A stretch of DNA of 64,000 nt, from NCBI RefSeq assembly GCF_947179165.1, contig NC_077245.1:36697286-36761285 (forward strand), in the 5' to 3' direction. Positions 22,218 to 33,739 of this stretch are shown here, in pieces; the stretch's first letter is position 1, and every line of letters begins with the position of its first letter. The notes under the pieces are model-generated. The model saw only the letters and a list, made by a program, of their open reading frames with translations, did no database searches and had not been told where the DNA came from. Origin of the DNA: Solanum dulcamara (Eukaryota > Streptophyta > Magnoliopsida > Solanales > Solanaceae). The position numbers and the translations under genes were made by a program.

Positions 22218-25109
22218 TATGTTATTAATTAGATGACAATCTATTTAATTTTTCAACTTTTTTATTTTAAGGATAGTCCTTTTTATCTAATTTATTAAAA
22301 TTTTAGTCAATTCTAGCCTAATTGAATCTAATTTGATCTAATTTTAAATCTCATTTTCAATCTCATCCGTTCGTAGGGTTGATCAAACGGCTCTCATTCA
22401 TTCTTATCTCTTTCCATCTCTAACCACCCTAAACCTAAACTAATCTTTTTATTTTTATTTTTGGTCATCTTCTCAAAAGAGAAGACAACAATCAGCAGCC
22501 GCCTCCCATCACCACCATAGCAACCTCTCTCTCCGTTGATCTCTTCTTCTCCGTCGAGCACCTCCCTCTCTCTAAAAAATGCTCTCTCTCTCCACCACAA
22601 AAACCACCACAGCCCCTCCCTCTCGCCGGTGAACAACACCACCAAACGACCCCTTACTGCGCTGCTGCTCCATCGCAGCAACACCTGCAACGGACAACAG
22701 TTCCTCAGCAACCATCGACGAACCACAACTCCTTCAGCCCGCAGCAGTTCCGCCACCTGCAACCAGCAGCCCCTCATGCTGTTTCTCTTCCGGTGAACAA
22801 CCACTGGACAACAGCTCCACCTGCAATAGCAGAAATCGACAGCAACACCTGCTGTCCAGCGAGCAGACAGTAGCAACAACAGCAGGAGCTCAGCAACACT
22901 TCCAGCTCCAACCAAAAACTATGCACAGTAGTTTCCTCCGCTAGCAGCAACGCGAGCAGCGCAGCCATTAGACGAACAAGATGAGAGGTCGAAGACGGAT
23001 TTTCACAGATCCGTCTTGGTATGGTTTCGTTTAGATCTTATTTACTATATATTATTATTTCTTTATAAATAGATCTAAAAGTTCATACTCTTTTTATGAT
23101 TATTGTGTACATGTTAGGCTGATTATATTTTGCATTCGACGTTCTTGACAAGTTTCTTGCTCGAAAGATTTAGATCTTTTCATATTAGACTTCTCCTATG
23201 GATTTTTGTTTTCATAACAAATGTTGGGTTGATTGATTATGCTGTCCATTATTCTTAATCTCTTGCTTATAAGATCCATACTTTTCACATGTTGCTTCAT
23301 TACTTTATTTTTGCTTCAAATGACTTGTTAAACTCGAGATTCAAAGATGATTGTTTGTCTTTAATCGATTAAGATGACAAAATATGTTTATATTTTTTTT
23401 GTCCATGCTTATGTTCATGTTCATGTCCTTATATTTAATTATGCACAAGTTTAGATCGTTCTATTAAAGACGGACCTTTACAAACCCTCTCAGGTATTAT
23501 TATTCTAATCATTAGTGGTTTAAACTTTATTTATTGAAGATTGATTTGTCTACGGACCTAATATAATTTTTTATGGTATTATTTGCTATGTCAAGATCAT
23601 GAGGTTAAGTTTAATTTGCCTATGGATCTAGTATGAGCTTTATGATGTTGCTTGTTATGTGGGAATCGTGGGAATCATGAAATTGGTAATTTTGCCTTAA
23701 CAGTTCAATGATTTTTGTTTTAGCTGTGATATAGATCTATGAAAATCTGATTCTGAATTTTGTTTGAAACATTTTATGTTAAAACATGTAATATTTTATA
23801 TTTTGTTTGGATCCATACGATTAAATTTATTTGCTTGAAAAATCTGGAGTATCATCACACTGATAAAAATTTGATTTTTTGTTTGAATATGTGGTTGAAT
23901 AATTTCATTGCAATTATTATCGGTGGGTCCCTTCGGCATAACTTTTTGACTTTTGAAGCATATATTTTTGAAGAAATCTAAATTGAGTCTTGGAAATCAG
24001 ATTTGTTTTGAAAATTTGGCATCTCCTTTAACTCTCATGGACTTTTGGGGAAAAAGTTTAAATGAGAAATCTTGACAGTTATCTAGGTTGATTTTACTGT
24101 CTTTGATTACCGATTGATTTATCAATATAAAGAGACAGACACAAAGAGGGAGACAGACAAGAACAAACACAGAGAAAAAAAAAATACAAGAACACAAAAA
24201 CAAAAAGAAAAGAAAAGAACACTAGAACTCAGAGAAGCTCTTAACAAAATACTTAATTTCTTTCAAGTTCTTTCTTTGGCCTCTTTGCTACTTCAACTTG
24301 TTTGGATCTCGGATATTGCTACCGCTTTTTCGTTGGCATATTAATAAAACTCATATTAACCGGTTAGTACTTCTTTTCCTATTTTTATTGTATAGTCTTT
24401 ATTTTAGGTTCTTACATATTATATCTTGTTAAAATAAATATATGAAATATCCAGGTTAGTTCCCACTTTCTTTGATATATTGATTTATTATTTTAAAATG
24501 TGTTCTTGCTTTGTTTGTTTGCTTTGTTGTAGTAAAAACTATGTAATCACGATATACCTCTACATATATTTGCATATTGCTTGTGTTTTCTTTATGATTT
24601 AGCAGGGTTTGAACTTCAAAGTTCAAGATACCAGGTGTTGCAAGCGAATTTATAAGATGCTGTTATTTCGTTTACATCTTTTGTATTATTTTGTTCATTT
24701 ACTTTTATTTTAGTTTTGTAATAATCTTGTAAGCTCTACTCTGTATAATAATACATATTTGGGGACTGTCTAAAGGGGAGGGGAAGTCTACGTGCTACTT
24801 GTATTTATTTTACTTTGACATGATTTTATGTGTGTGCGCACTAGATAAATACGCCGAAAGGACCTAGTCAATTTTAATTATTAAAAGTTATACTTTAGCG
24901 ATGCTTCGATTTAATATGTTAGTCACAAATTTTAGGATCAACCTATTATTTGAATATCGGTAAATTTGATATATTTTAATCAATCTTCTAATTTTAATAT
25001 TTTTACTTATTAATATATATTAAATAACCTGTCCAACTCTCGTATTTTATTCAAACTATCGATCATTCTATTATTAAATATCATGTACATACGCTTTTGA
25101 TAGATAATT

Positions 25110-25990
25110 TCTAGCATGTTAATTAAATCATATGTCATGATTTAAGCTTAATATTTTCAGCATATTAACTGAAACATCATCAATCTCTTGCATGTTAATT
25201 TATGTAGAAATCATGTTTAGGATTTAATAAGTTTTAATGGGTTACTTTAATAGACACAATACCTATAGGTTTGTCAACAAATATGTTATAACATTATGTC
25301 ATATAGAACTATGTCTATAGGATTTAATAATATTGCAAACATATAAAATCAAGATTTTCATCGTGATAAACATACATAAATCATGTCTTTAGTACTTAAT
25401 GAATATTTTTAGTATTTTATAGGAGTTAAATTATGCTTATAAGATTACAAATATTTTCATCATATTGACTCATATGGAAGTTATATCTATAAGATTTAAT
25501 AAATGTTCCAATGCATACTTTATTTAGAAGCCATGGTTATAAGATTTTATAATTTTAATCTATTATGTGTATAATATTGTTAATTAATATTTTTAACATG
25601 TTAATCACCTAAATATCATGTTTTATAGAATTTAATATTTTTTTAAACATTTAGCAATCGTGTCGGTAAGAATATTTTGAGCCTATTGGGTCCATGGGTT
25701 CTAACAATATTTCTAGCATATTTTATCATATAACAATCATGTTTATAGGTATTATAATTCTAACATGCCAATTAAATAGATATTAGATCTTCATAAATGT
25801 TTTTTCATAACATTATGTGTAGAAGTCATGCCCATAGGGTTCTAATAAATATTTTGTCATGTTATTTTATTTTTAAAATCATGTCTATTTTAATAAATCT
25901 TCAGCATATTCTATTTTAAAAATCATATCTATAGTATTTTAATAAATTTTCAGCATGTTCTTAACTAAAGTCATGTTAATAGGATTTTAT
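25110..25990 (+). repeat. Degenerate AT-rich tandem array
   Basis: Roughly a dozen drifted units of about 60-70 bp with a core like ATCATGTCTATAGGATTTAA followed by TAAATATTTTCAGCATGTTA. Not coding. Confidence 0.7.
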
Positions 25991-28900
25991 AAAATATTAT
26001 TAGTTAATAATTAAAATTATCAACCATGCTCCTTTTATCATAATCATCTTAGTAATTAAATTTTCCCGTCATATTATTCAAGTTTGTACTCACACACACA
26101 TAATCATGATGACCTTCAAAACTTATCTGTGTTTTCAAGTATGTTAATTAATTAATATAGAGGCTTATTTGAGCTTTTACGTGGTAAATGTCATCTTATT
26201 TATTTTGTTTGACGATGTGTCTAATTAGAATGCCTATATTTCCTTTGGTCTAATACCTTACCTATTAGTATATCCAATGCCTCTTGGATATTAAGTTGAG
26301 TCGATAGGCATGCTTTAGGACGTTAGTTCTTATTTCTTTTAGATCGCTCTAGGATTATAATAACAAATGAACATAGGAGGGGTAGGGGTAGTTAGGCCCT
26401 TCAAAAATGATGGAAGTCGACCTGAGCAAAAGAATGACAAAATCTTTATATTTTATCTTCCGATTAATGAGCTGGCGCTGATCCGAAAAAGATAAGAATG
26501 TAGATATTTTTATTTCCTGTCGACTTTTAAATATTTTTGTTTATATATATTTGGGGTAGTTTAATATTTTAAAACTCAATGATTTTTAGGCATCATTAAT
26601 CTTATTAGAAATTTTACCCAAATTACATTTACGACATATTACACATCCATATATCTACACTTGTCTATTATCTTATTCACTTTTTATTTATTTATTTATT
26701 TATTTTTATCGTGCCTACAAATAAAGTAACCATTGCTAATACTAGACATTCATTTTAGTTACCATAAATTAGGTAAGCTTATTTATTCAAATGATTTTAA
26801 AATATACATTTGTATTTCCATACATCAAATTTTTATATATTTCTAATATATTATTTATTATTTATTTTTACTATATAATAAATATATTATTATTAAATTT
26901 GCTTCATTCATATATAAGACGTATATATATGACATACCTTATATTTTTACCATTTTCTCAAAAATTAATAAAAACCCTTCTTCTTAATATTTTCTAAAAA
27001 CGAACAAATTGAATAAATATCCCTAATCATTTTTCTAAAACTAAGTTTAAGGACTATCTCCGGATAGGCTCTGAGGGATGTTTAACACCTTCTCCTCGAG
27101 TGACCAAAACCCTTAGAATCTCACAAGTTTCGCAAATCAAAACAGAGTTTACATATACAATGGTTTTCCTAATATTTTCCTTAAAATTAGGTGGCGACTC
27201 TAAACACTTTCAAATCAGAAGCATAGCCATTTTTTATGTTGTGAACTATTTCGACCCGTTCGAAAATAGGGTGCGACAAGGTGGTAATTGAAGGTGATTT
27301 GGAAAGTAAAAGTTTCAGCTTAGTGGATTGGAAGCGACCATATTCGACTTCGAGATAGGCTACGGTCTATCCTTTTTAATTGTGTTCTATTAGATGATGT
27401 GTAATATGAATCACATGTGAATGAGGATTGTATATGCATGGAATAGAATCCTTTTGAATTTCCATATTTTAATTCCCGTAGGAGTTTATGGCTAGTTTTG
27501 AGTTGCGGGATCCTTAACTTAGGCTACAAGCCCCTTCTTTTAGGTGTATTTATTGTGGATATACACTTTAGAGTTGAGGCTTAAGGCCTTAGTCTAGTTT
27601 GTGACTTAGATGCATTAAAATGTGTTTGAATGCCCTTTTAGCTATTTGTTGTCCTCTGTAGCAAATGCTTCGGTTTGGGTATCCTCCATTAGTGTGTATG
27701 ACCTTAGTGTCTTTCCTTAGTTGTAGATTGTCATTAATTGTGCTCGGTTGATGTTTAGGAGTATGTGCGGAGTAAGGCATTGATCCTTGTGTTATTTTTC
27801 CCTTGTTGATTATTGAACTCTTCATTTGATTACTTTTCTTGTGTAGTGGTAAGCCTGCTAAGTTGTTATTATTGATATTATTGGCATATTGTTGGGTGTG
27901 AGTCCTTGGTCGAGGACCAGGACTCCAGGTTAGTCTTTTTGTGCTCTAGTAGCAGCGTATTTTTGGTTATGTACTTTAGATTGTGTGGATGTTATAGTTT
28001 GGATACTGGTGATGACATGCATTATATTGATACTCATCTTTCACATGTTTTGTAGTACGATCCCAGCTCATGCACTGAGTTTTCATTATAGTTTTTGAGA
28101 AAGACTGATTTTAACTTTTACTCTTTAAAAATTGATTTTGATGGGAGTCATACTATCTGGATCGCTTTGGCAACTGATTTTTGAGATAAAAAGGGCATCT
28201 TAGATGTGCTCACTTTTTACTTGATCGGACGGATGTACTATCGATCTTTTTCCTACCAAATGGATACTTATCTCCACTTTAATGGATTTTTGGATAAATA
28301 AACATCACATTTTTTCTCAATAGTGCATTAGCCATGGTATTTCAGGTCCGGGCGCACTACTATCAGCCATGTTTCGAGCTCCGGGATCACTATGATCTTT
28401 GAGATTTTACTCTGACTTTATGGTCCTATATACTTGTTTTGGTGGAGCTCGACTTTGGTGATACTAAAGAATTTTGGTTACATAACTCACATTCATATGC
28501 ATTGCCTATCACCACTATAATTGGATATTGTTTGCATGTACCGTTCTTATGGGGGGCCGGTCTGGTTATGTTTGTTGTTGTGTACCTTTTGAAGTTTTAG
28601 AGGTCCAGTTAAGTTATTGTTTGACTATATTTTGTGTATTCTTGTGTTGAACCGATAGTTTATTATATGTGTGGTTCAGACATGTCTTAATGTTGATACT
28701 CTTTGATTTGGTAGAGTTGGATTAGACTCGACTACCCTTTGGGCTATTATAGTGAATAACAGTGATTACCATCAATATGTCTTTGGTTAGTTGACATCCA
28801 TATTATGATCTTATCGTGATTAGGTTGTTGGGCTGGTGCCTCCAGGTATGTTCTTTCTTGTCGATCTCTGGTTCATAGGATTCTATTCCTTTCATTTTTT

Positions 28901-29011
28901 TTACCTATATTTTCAGGTGATATCCCTTCTTAGCTGTCAGTACTGTACATTCCTAACTTACTTTTTATTTATACTTGCATTGTCTATGGAGCTCAATCGG
29001 CCTATGTCTAC

Positions 29012-29035
29012 TGAGTACCACTTGTTTGGTACTCA
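29012..29035 (+). promoter_or_regulatory. GTAC inverted repeat (LTR family C)
   Basis: TGAGTACC, 8-nt loop, GGTACTCA: a perfect 8-bp inverted repeat about 426 bp before the LTR end. CAGATCATAG follows about 24 nt later. Confidence 0.6.
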
Positions 29036-29466
29036 TAATACATCTCTGTACATTACAGATCATAGTACAAGTTCTCGTCGTTGACTTGTGCCTCGTGCGA
29101 AGCAGCTTTTGGGATCAGGGATTGGGGTGAGCTCCTGGCGTTCGGAGCAGCCATTCTCCCTCTATTTTGGATAGAACAAGTCTTTATTTTGCATTCAGAG
29201 ACTGTTCTGTATATATTTGTATTTGTAATGTCTTGTACTCCTATTTTGATTAGAAATTCGACTACCGACTAATGCAAGGTCTTGGGGTTGTTTAGTAAGT
29301 ATCTATCTGCTTATTTCTCGATCTTCTATATTAATATTGTTATTTGTTTCCTTTATGTTTTCTTCTGTGTGATAGCCCGTACTCCTGATTTTTGGTTATA
29401 GAATTAGCTTACCTACTGGTGGGATGCAGTAGGTGTCATTATTAGTTGAAAAATTGGGTCATGACA

Positions 29467-29596
29467 TCTCAGGTCATTTAAATTGCAAGTAAATGTGATG
29501 AATAAATTAGAATATCTAGTCCATTTATATATTGTCATGACATCTTGATAATTTTGTAACACATAACATATTTGTTTTGTGGATGAAGAAGATAGT
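29467..29596. other. Unassigned host sequence left of a solo LTR
   Basis: AT-rich, no gene seen. It continues at 33041 once the solo LTR is removed. Confidence 0.4.
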
Positions 29597-30112
29597 TGTC
29601 ACGATCCAACCCCGCGGGCCGTGACAGGTGTCCGAACTGGACACTCACGTGTACCCCTACTAACTATAAGTAACCTGCCTCCTGTTTGAGTTATAACGTA
29701 CCAAAAGACAACATAAGACAACACAACGTATAAGCCGACGAGGCTATCGTAACATGTAGGGTCATTCCATAATGAACACACGCGCGAGCCGACAAGGCTG
29801 CCATGACAAAGGGAATGACAAAGGGAATGACCCAAAACATAAGACATATAGGCACAACTGTACACACGTACATATACAATCCACATACATGTCCACAGAC
29901 CTCTAAGAGTAGGAACAGTAACATAAGACGGGATAGGGCCCTCGCCGTACCCGTGAACAAATAAATATATACATCAAGGGTTAGTACCAAAATCTAGGCT
30001 CCAGCATAATGGGGCGCTTCTGAACTAATGAGTGAGACTTCTACGCTGGCGGATCTCCAAAGTGTGTATCTGTACCTACGGGCATGAAACGCATCCCCCC
30101 AAAAAGAGGGGA

Positions 30113-30133
30113 TCAGTACGATATGTGTACTGA
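30113..30133 (-). promoter_or_regulatory. GTAC inverted repeat (solo LTR)
   Basis: TCAGTAC, 7-nt loop, GTACTGA: a perfect 7-bp inverted repeat about 516 bp before the LTR 3' end. Part of the cross-family set described in the findings. Function unknown. Confidence 0.6.
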
Positions 30134-30254
30134 GTATGTAAAGCATAAAATACCACAAGGAGCGCACAATTGACATAGGGATGCAGGGAATAAATATAAC
30201 AATTAATAAATCACTGTAGCTGCATCTTGCAAAACGACGTTATGTATCTCAGTG

Positions 30255-30560
30255 TCATATTCCATACCCGGCCCGTTGTGGGACTCGGTGTTACAAAGGT
30301 ATCATTATGTCATCATATGTGTATATATACCATACCCGAACCTTTATGAGACCCGGTCAATAATCATGTCATCTTACTATCGTATACATATATCATACCC
30401 GGCCCTTTATGGGACTCGGTCATACCTGACCCTTTATGGGACTCAGTCATACCCGATCCTTTATGGGACTCGGTGAATACTTATATCATCTTGTATCGTA
30501 CTCGGCCCTTTATGGGACTCAGTCGTACCGACCCTCTTGTGATTGACTCGGTGGAAGATA
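30255..30560 (-). repeat. Minisatellite: CCGGCCCTTTATGGGACTCGG units
   Basis: About eight units of 25-27 bp, some separated by ATCATGTCATCTTA-type spacers. Each unit can pair CCC with GGG across ATAAA. The related LTR at 60291 lacks the array. Confidence 0.85.
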
Positions 30561-32452
30561 TATTAACCATATGCACGAGCAGAGCAGTGAGTAACTATAT
30601 GCAAGCTAAATCATTATCTGAGACTCCATGGAATAGCCAAGTGAACCGTCACTTGAAGATCCGGGTAGTAATTGTCTTGAGTACCCTCTGAGGGTCATTA
30701 GGGATCATATTAAGTGGAGCCTTAGGTGTCATAGACGTGCATCAAGATAATGCTACACATCTTATGCAATCAGAGACACTCATCGCCTTAGAGCCCTTAG
30801 GAATACGAGCTTGCGTATCCAGTTACTACCCAACATATGGAAGACTCGAGGGTAGTAGTTCAACTGCTTTAGGACCTTTAACATTCAAAAGTAAGTACAA
30901 GCCATGGGTTACACCCAGAACCTATAAATGGAATTACCTTTAACTCATATCGTATACCGCTTCACTTACATTAAGCCATTTCAAGAGAAGGAAGGTATAG
31001 GTTTCACGTGTACTACCTTTCGTCATGTAGAAGACTTACAAGACAATAACTCAACTATCGCAGGAGTTCTAATATCAAGAAGTGAATAAGATTTACGAAC
31101 CATACTCGGGGTTCTATGAATGGAATTATCCCCACAATACATATACCAACCACTTATGACTAAGATATGCCAAGAGAAAAGAAGAGATAAGCTTTACATA
31201 CTCTCTACTTCCCATCATATAGTCGTCATACACATATGTGCCGTGGAACGTACGGCCCGATCCTTAGATAGTAACATATATCCTACTTGGCCCATCAAGA
31301 GAATCGGTACCATAACCATTTCATCATAACATCATAACTGATGTCAAAGACATATCAAGAGAGAAGAAGGGTAGCTTTACACACTTATGCCAAAAACATG
31401 CCAAGAGAAAGAAGGTAGCTTCACATACCTCTTATGGGTTATCCTTCACCACGTTCGCCTCGTCGTCTTTTGAACCTATTTAACATGGAAGCAATACTAA
31501 GATTAATAACCTTTCACTGTCCAACTTCCAAATCCACAACCAAGTATCCATAGGAATTATTTCCTTATCCATTTCCCTCAACTAGTTTACTACTAGTTCC
31601 GAAGTTGACGGAAATTGGGCAGCATCTTCTATATAACTTGCCCTATACCAATTCTAATCTTAGAAGCCATATTACCCACAACAACCAGCAGCTATATATA
31701 CAATCAAATCACCTCAACCTTATTCAATACAACTCCAAACAACTAGCTCAAAACTACGATACCAAAATAGAGTTTGGACACGTAATGGATCTTGAAGTAC
31801 TATTTCTGCATCTCCCTGACCAAATCCGCCTACATTAATTTTTAACCTTTATTTCATAAAACCTTTAACAATACAAAACGGAGGGTCATGTGGCTGTAAT
31901 CAATAGTACCCACACCCCTTTTAGAACACTTTCCATCCCTGCAACACATAATCAACCTATCTACAGCCGCAACACCACAATCACAACATACTACTCGACT
32001 CCGATTTAACTATAACGACTTCAATTTAGTTTGTTTCTAACGTCAAGCATTCTTATGCAATTTTTCCATTTCCAACCTTATTTAAGACATTTAATATACC
32101 TCATGACCATATCATAGACTCCAATTTGAAAGGAAAAACCTTACCTTGCCCGAAACTCGACAAAATTTACCTCAAAAGCTCTTTTAGCGCGGCTGAAACT
32201 TCGTGGCTGTTTGTTAGCCTTTTGGTTCTGCTCCAAACCATAATTTTTCATTACTAACACCTTCATATCATCATGGTATACCCTAGATAATTAATTTACG
32301 GAATGAAATTGGAGAACTTACCTTTTTTTCTCCCAAATTCGTAGCTCCCTCTCTCTAGTTTAGAGTTTCTCTCTTCTCTTTTCTTTTCTAGAATTTTCTT
32401 GAATGAAGATGAAACTTATGGGATAAGAATGAATTGAAAAGTCATAAAATAA

Positions 32453-32456
<4 letters not shown>

Positions 32457-32500
<44 letters not shown>
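32457..32500. repeat. (AT)n microsatellite
   Basis: Pure AT repeat of about 44 bp between the G-boxes and the LTR leader, where the sister LTR at 60875 has CTATATATATG, a TATA-like stretch. Confidence 0.95.
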
Positions 32501-32503
<3 letters not shown>

Positions 32504-32595
32504 CCACCTTAGGGGGTGACATGTGTCAACCCCTAAGTGGTGACACATGTCAAGCTCTCATAGGGCCAACGTACCCCCTCCTCCACCCTTGGGCT

Positions 32596-32668
32596 GCCAC
32601 GTGGCAGGTGGGGCCCACCCACTTGCTGCAGCTGCTGCACGTGGCACTCCCTCTTGCTGCCACGTGGC
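32596..32668 (-). promoter_or_regulatory. Three G-box palindromes in the LTR U3
   Basis: GCCACGTGGC at 32596-32605, CACGTGGC at 32638-32645 and GCCACGTGGC at 32659-32668. CACGTG is the G-box core bound by plant bZIP and bHLH factors. They lie upstream of the TATA-like AT tract in LTR orientation, as expected for U3 control sites. Binding is inference. Confidence 0.6.
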
Positions 32669-33040
32669 ACCCTCTTTTCCTCCTCGCGGGTTCGTAATCT
32701 CGTCTTGCTTTACGAACCTATGTAATCCTTGCTATGTAAGCTTGGTATGTACTCAAGTAGTTTAAGTATGTAAGATTTTCAAGTTGGTAGCTTACGTAAA
32801 TAAGTCGAGTCCTACGACTCATTACTTAGCCTCCAATTTCTTCCGGATTCTTATAACCATCTTTCCAATCTTTCCTACTATGGGGTGTCACATTCTCCCT
32901 TTCTTAGAGTCGTTTAGTAGCTTTATAGATTATCCGACTCACACGGTAACTTCTAAGAAGCCTACGAACCTTTCAAGAAACTTAAGAGCCTTTCAAGAGG
33001 CTTGAGAACCTTCCAAGGTACAAAAGTACGGGGTATAACA

Positions 33041-33739
33041 ATAGCATAACTCTATGTCCTTGAGATGAAGGTCAGTGTCCAACTACAAAACAACTTCTTC
33101 TAAACTTTTATAAAAGTTTGCTTTCAACTTTTTTTGATTAAGCCTAATGAACCTCAATTGAAAAGCTTTCATCATTGTATATTCATCAACAAAGAATTGT
33201 TCATATAATCTGCATTGCATTTTATAGAATTTTTACAGCAATTCAGTAACTAAATTCTTGTGTAAGAGAAACAATGATGTTAAGAATAAATAAAAATCAT
33301 AAATAGTTATATAATGAATAATATATTCAAATCAATTTTGTGTATTGAATCAAATCACTACGATATTTAAAAGACAATTTCTTTGGATAACTCATCCGCA
33401 ATAAAATAACTTTGTTGAGAACTTGTCTGAGATAGTCGTTCATTATTAGAATTACGTGATGCAATTAATCTACAAAAATCATAAATAGATGCAAGTTGTT
33501 AAAATTCTCTATTATTTTTAAAATTTGAAACATTGTATTCAGTTGTTGAGAAGCCTAAATTTAGAAGGCAGTAGACTGTGAAGTAATAGATTTTGACTGA
33601 CCATAAGTAATCTATTAAAAAATGGCTTACTTATAAGTAATAAAAGACATTATTATTATTATTATCTGCTTGCTTTAATTTTAAATTACTTTCATATGTC
33701 ATAACCTGACAACGACATCTAAATATATATATAAATTAG
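33041..33739. other. Unassigned AT-rich sequence
   Basis: No gene recognised. ATT microrepeat near 33650. It may derive from an old element; no domain could be read on either strand. Confidence 0.4.

Larger units (their letters stand above)
21623..27278 (+). mobile_element. 5.66-kb solo LTR (Ogre/Tat-like)
   Basis: Starts TGTTGACACCCAATTTTGACC and ends AAAATAGGGTGCGACA, with a perfect 5-bp target duplication AGGTG at 21618-21622 and 27279-27283. No direct repeat of its own ends is seen inside, so it is one LTR left after recombination rather than a small complete element. Features inside: AT-rich 5' portion; a C- and CAG/CAA-rich stretch at 22480-22990 that keeps frames open by composition only; a purine-rich AGACAGACAAAGAG tract near 24130-24230; and a degenerate tandem array at 25110-25990. 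The very long LTR and the TGTTGACACC…GGTGCGACA ends fit Tat/Ogre elements; the lineage is inference. Confidence 0.85.
20474..29461 (+). mobile_element. Solo LTR (family C), interrupted by a second solo LTR
   Basis: Removing 21623-27283 leaves a continuous LTR-like sequence of about 3.3 kb that starts TGATTTTAAG and ends AATTGGGTCA. It is flanked by TGACA at 20469-20473 and 29462-29466. The 3' third (28950-29120) is clearly related to the minus-strand LTR fragment at 48917-49540; both contain CTACTGAGTACYACTTGTTT. No primer-binding site or interior follows. Caution: neighbouring LTR families also end in TGACA, so the duplication could be a coincidence and the 5' end could be a truncation. Confidence 0.6.
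29597..33040 (-). mobile_element. Solo LTR, minus strand
   Basis: Read on the minus strand it starts TGTTATACCCCGTACTTTTG and ends GGTTGGATCGTGACA. The flanks ATAGT (29592-29596) and ATAGC (33041-33045) are an imperfect 5-bp target duplication. The same family, diverged, forms the LTR at 60291-62524: compare the GCCCGAAACTCG…GCTGTTTGTTAGCC block (32149-32220) with 61100-61192 in reverse. It carries G-box palindromes (32596-32668), an (AT)n tract (32457-32500), a minisatellite (30255-30560) and the GTAC inverted repeat (30113-30133). No interior follows. Confidence 0.85.

Noticed and set aside
22394..22968. 173- and 64-residue minus-strand frames and an 86-residue plus-strand frame in the CAG/C-rich stretch
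   Set aside because: Compositional openness within a solo LTR; low complexity, no start context, no family.
29599..29990. Overlapping 95- and 99-residue minus-strand frames
   Set aside because: Inside a solo LTR near its terminus; not conserved in the sister LTR at 62100-62520.
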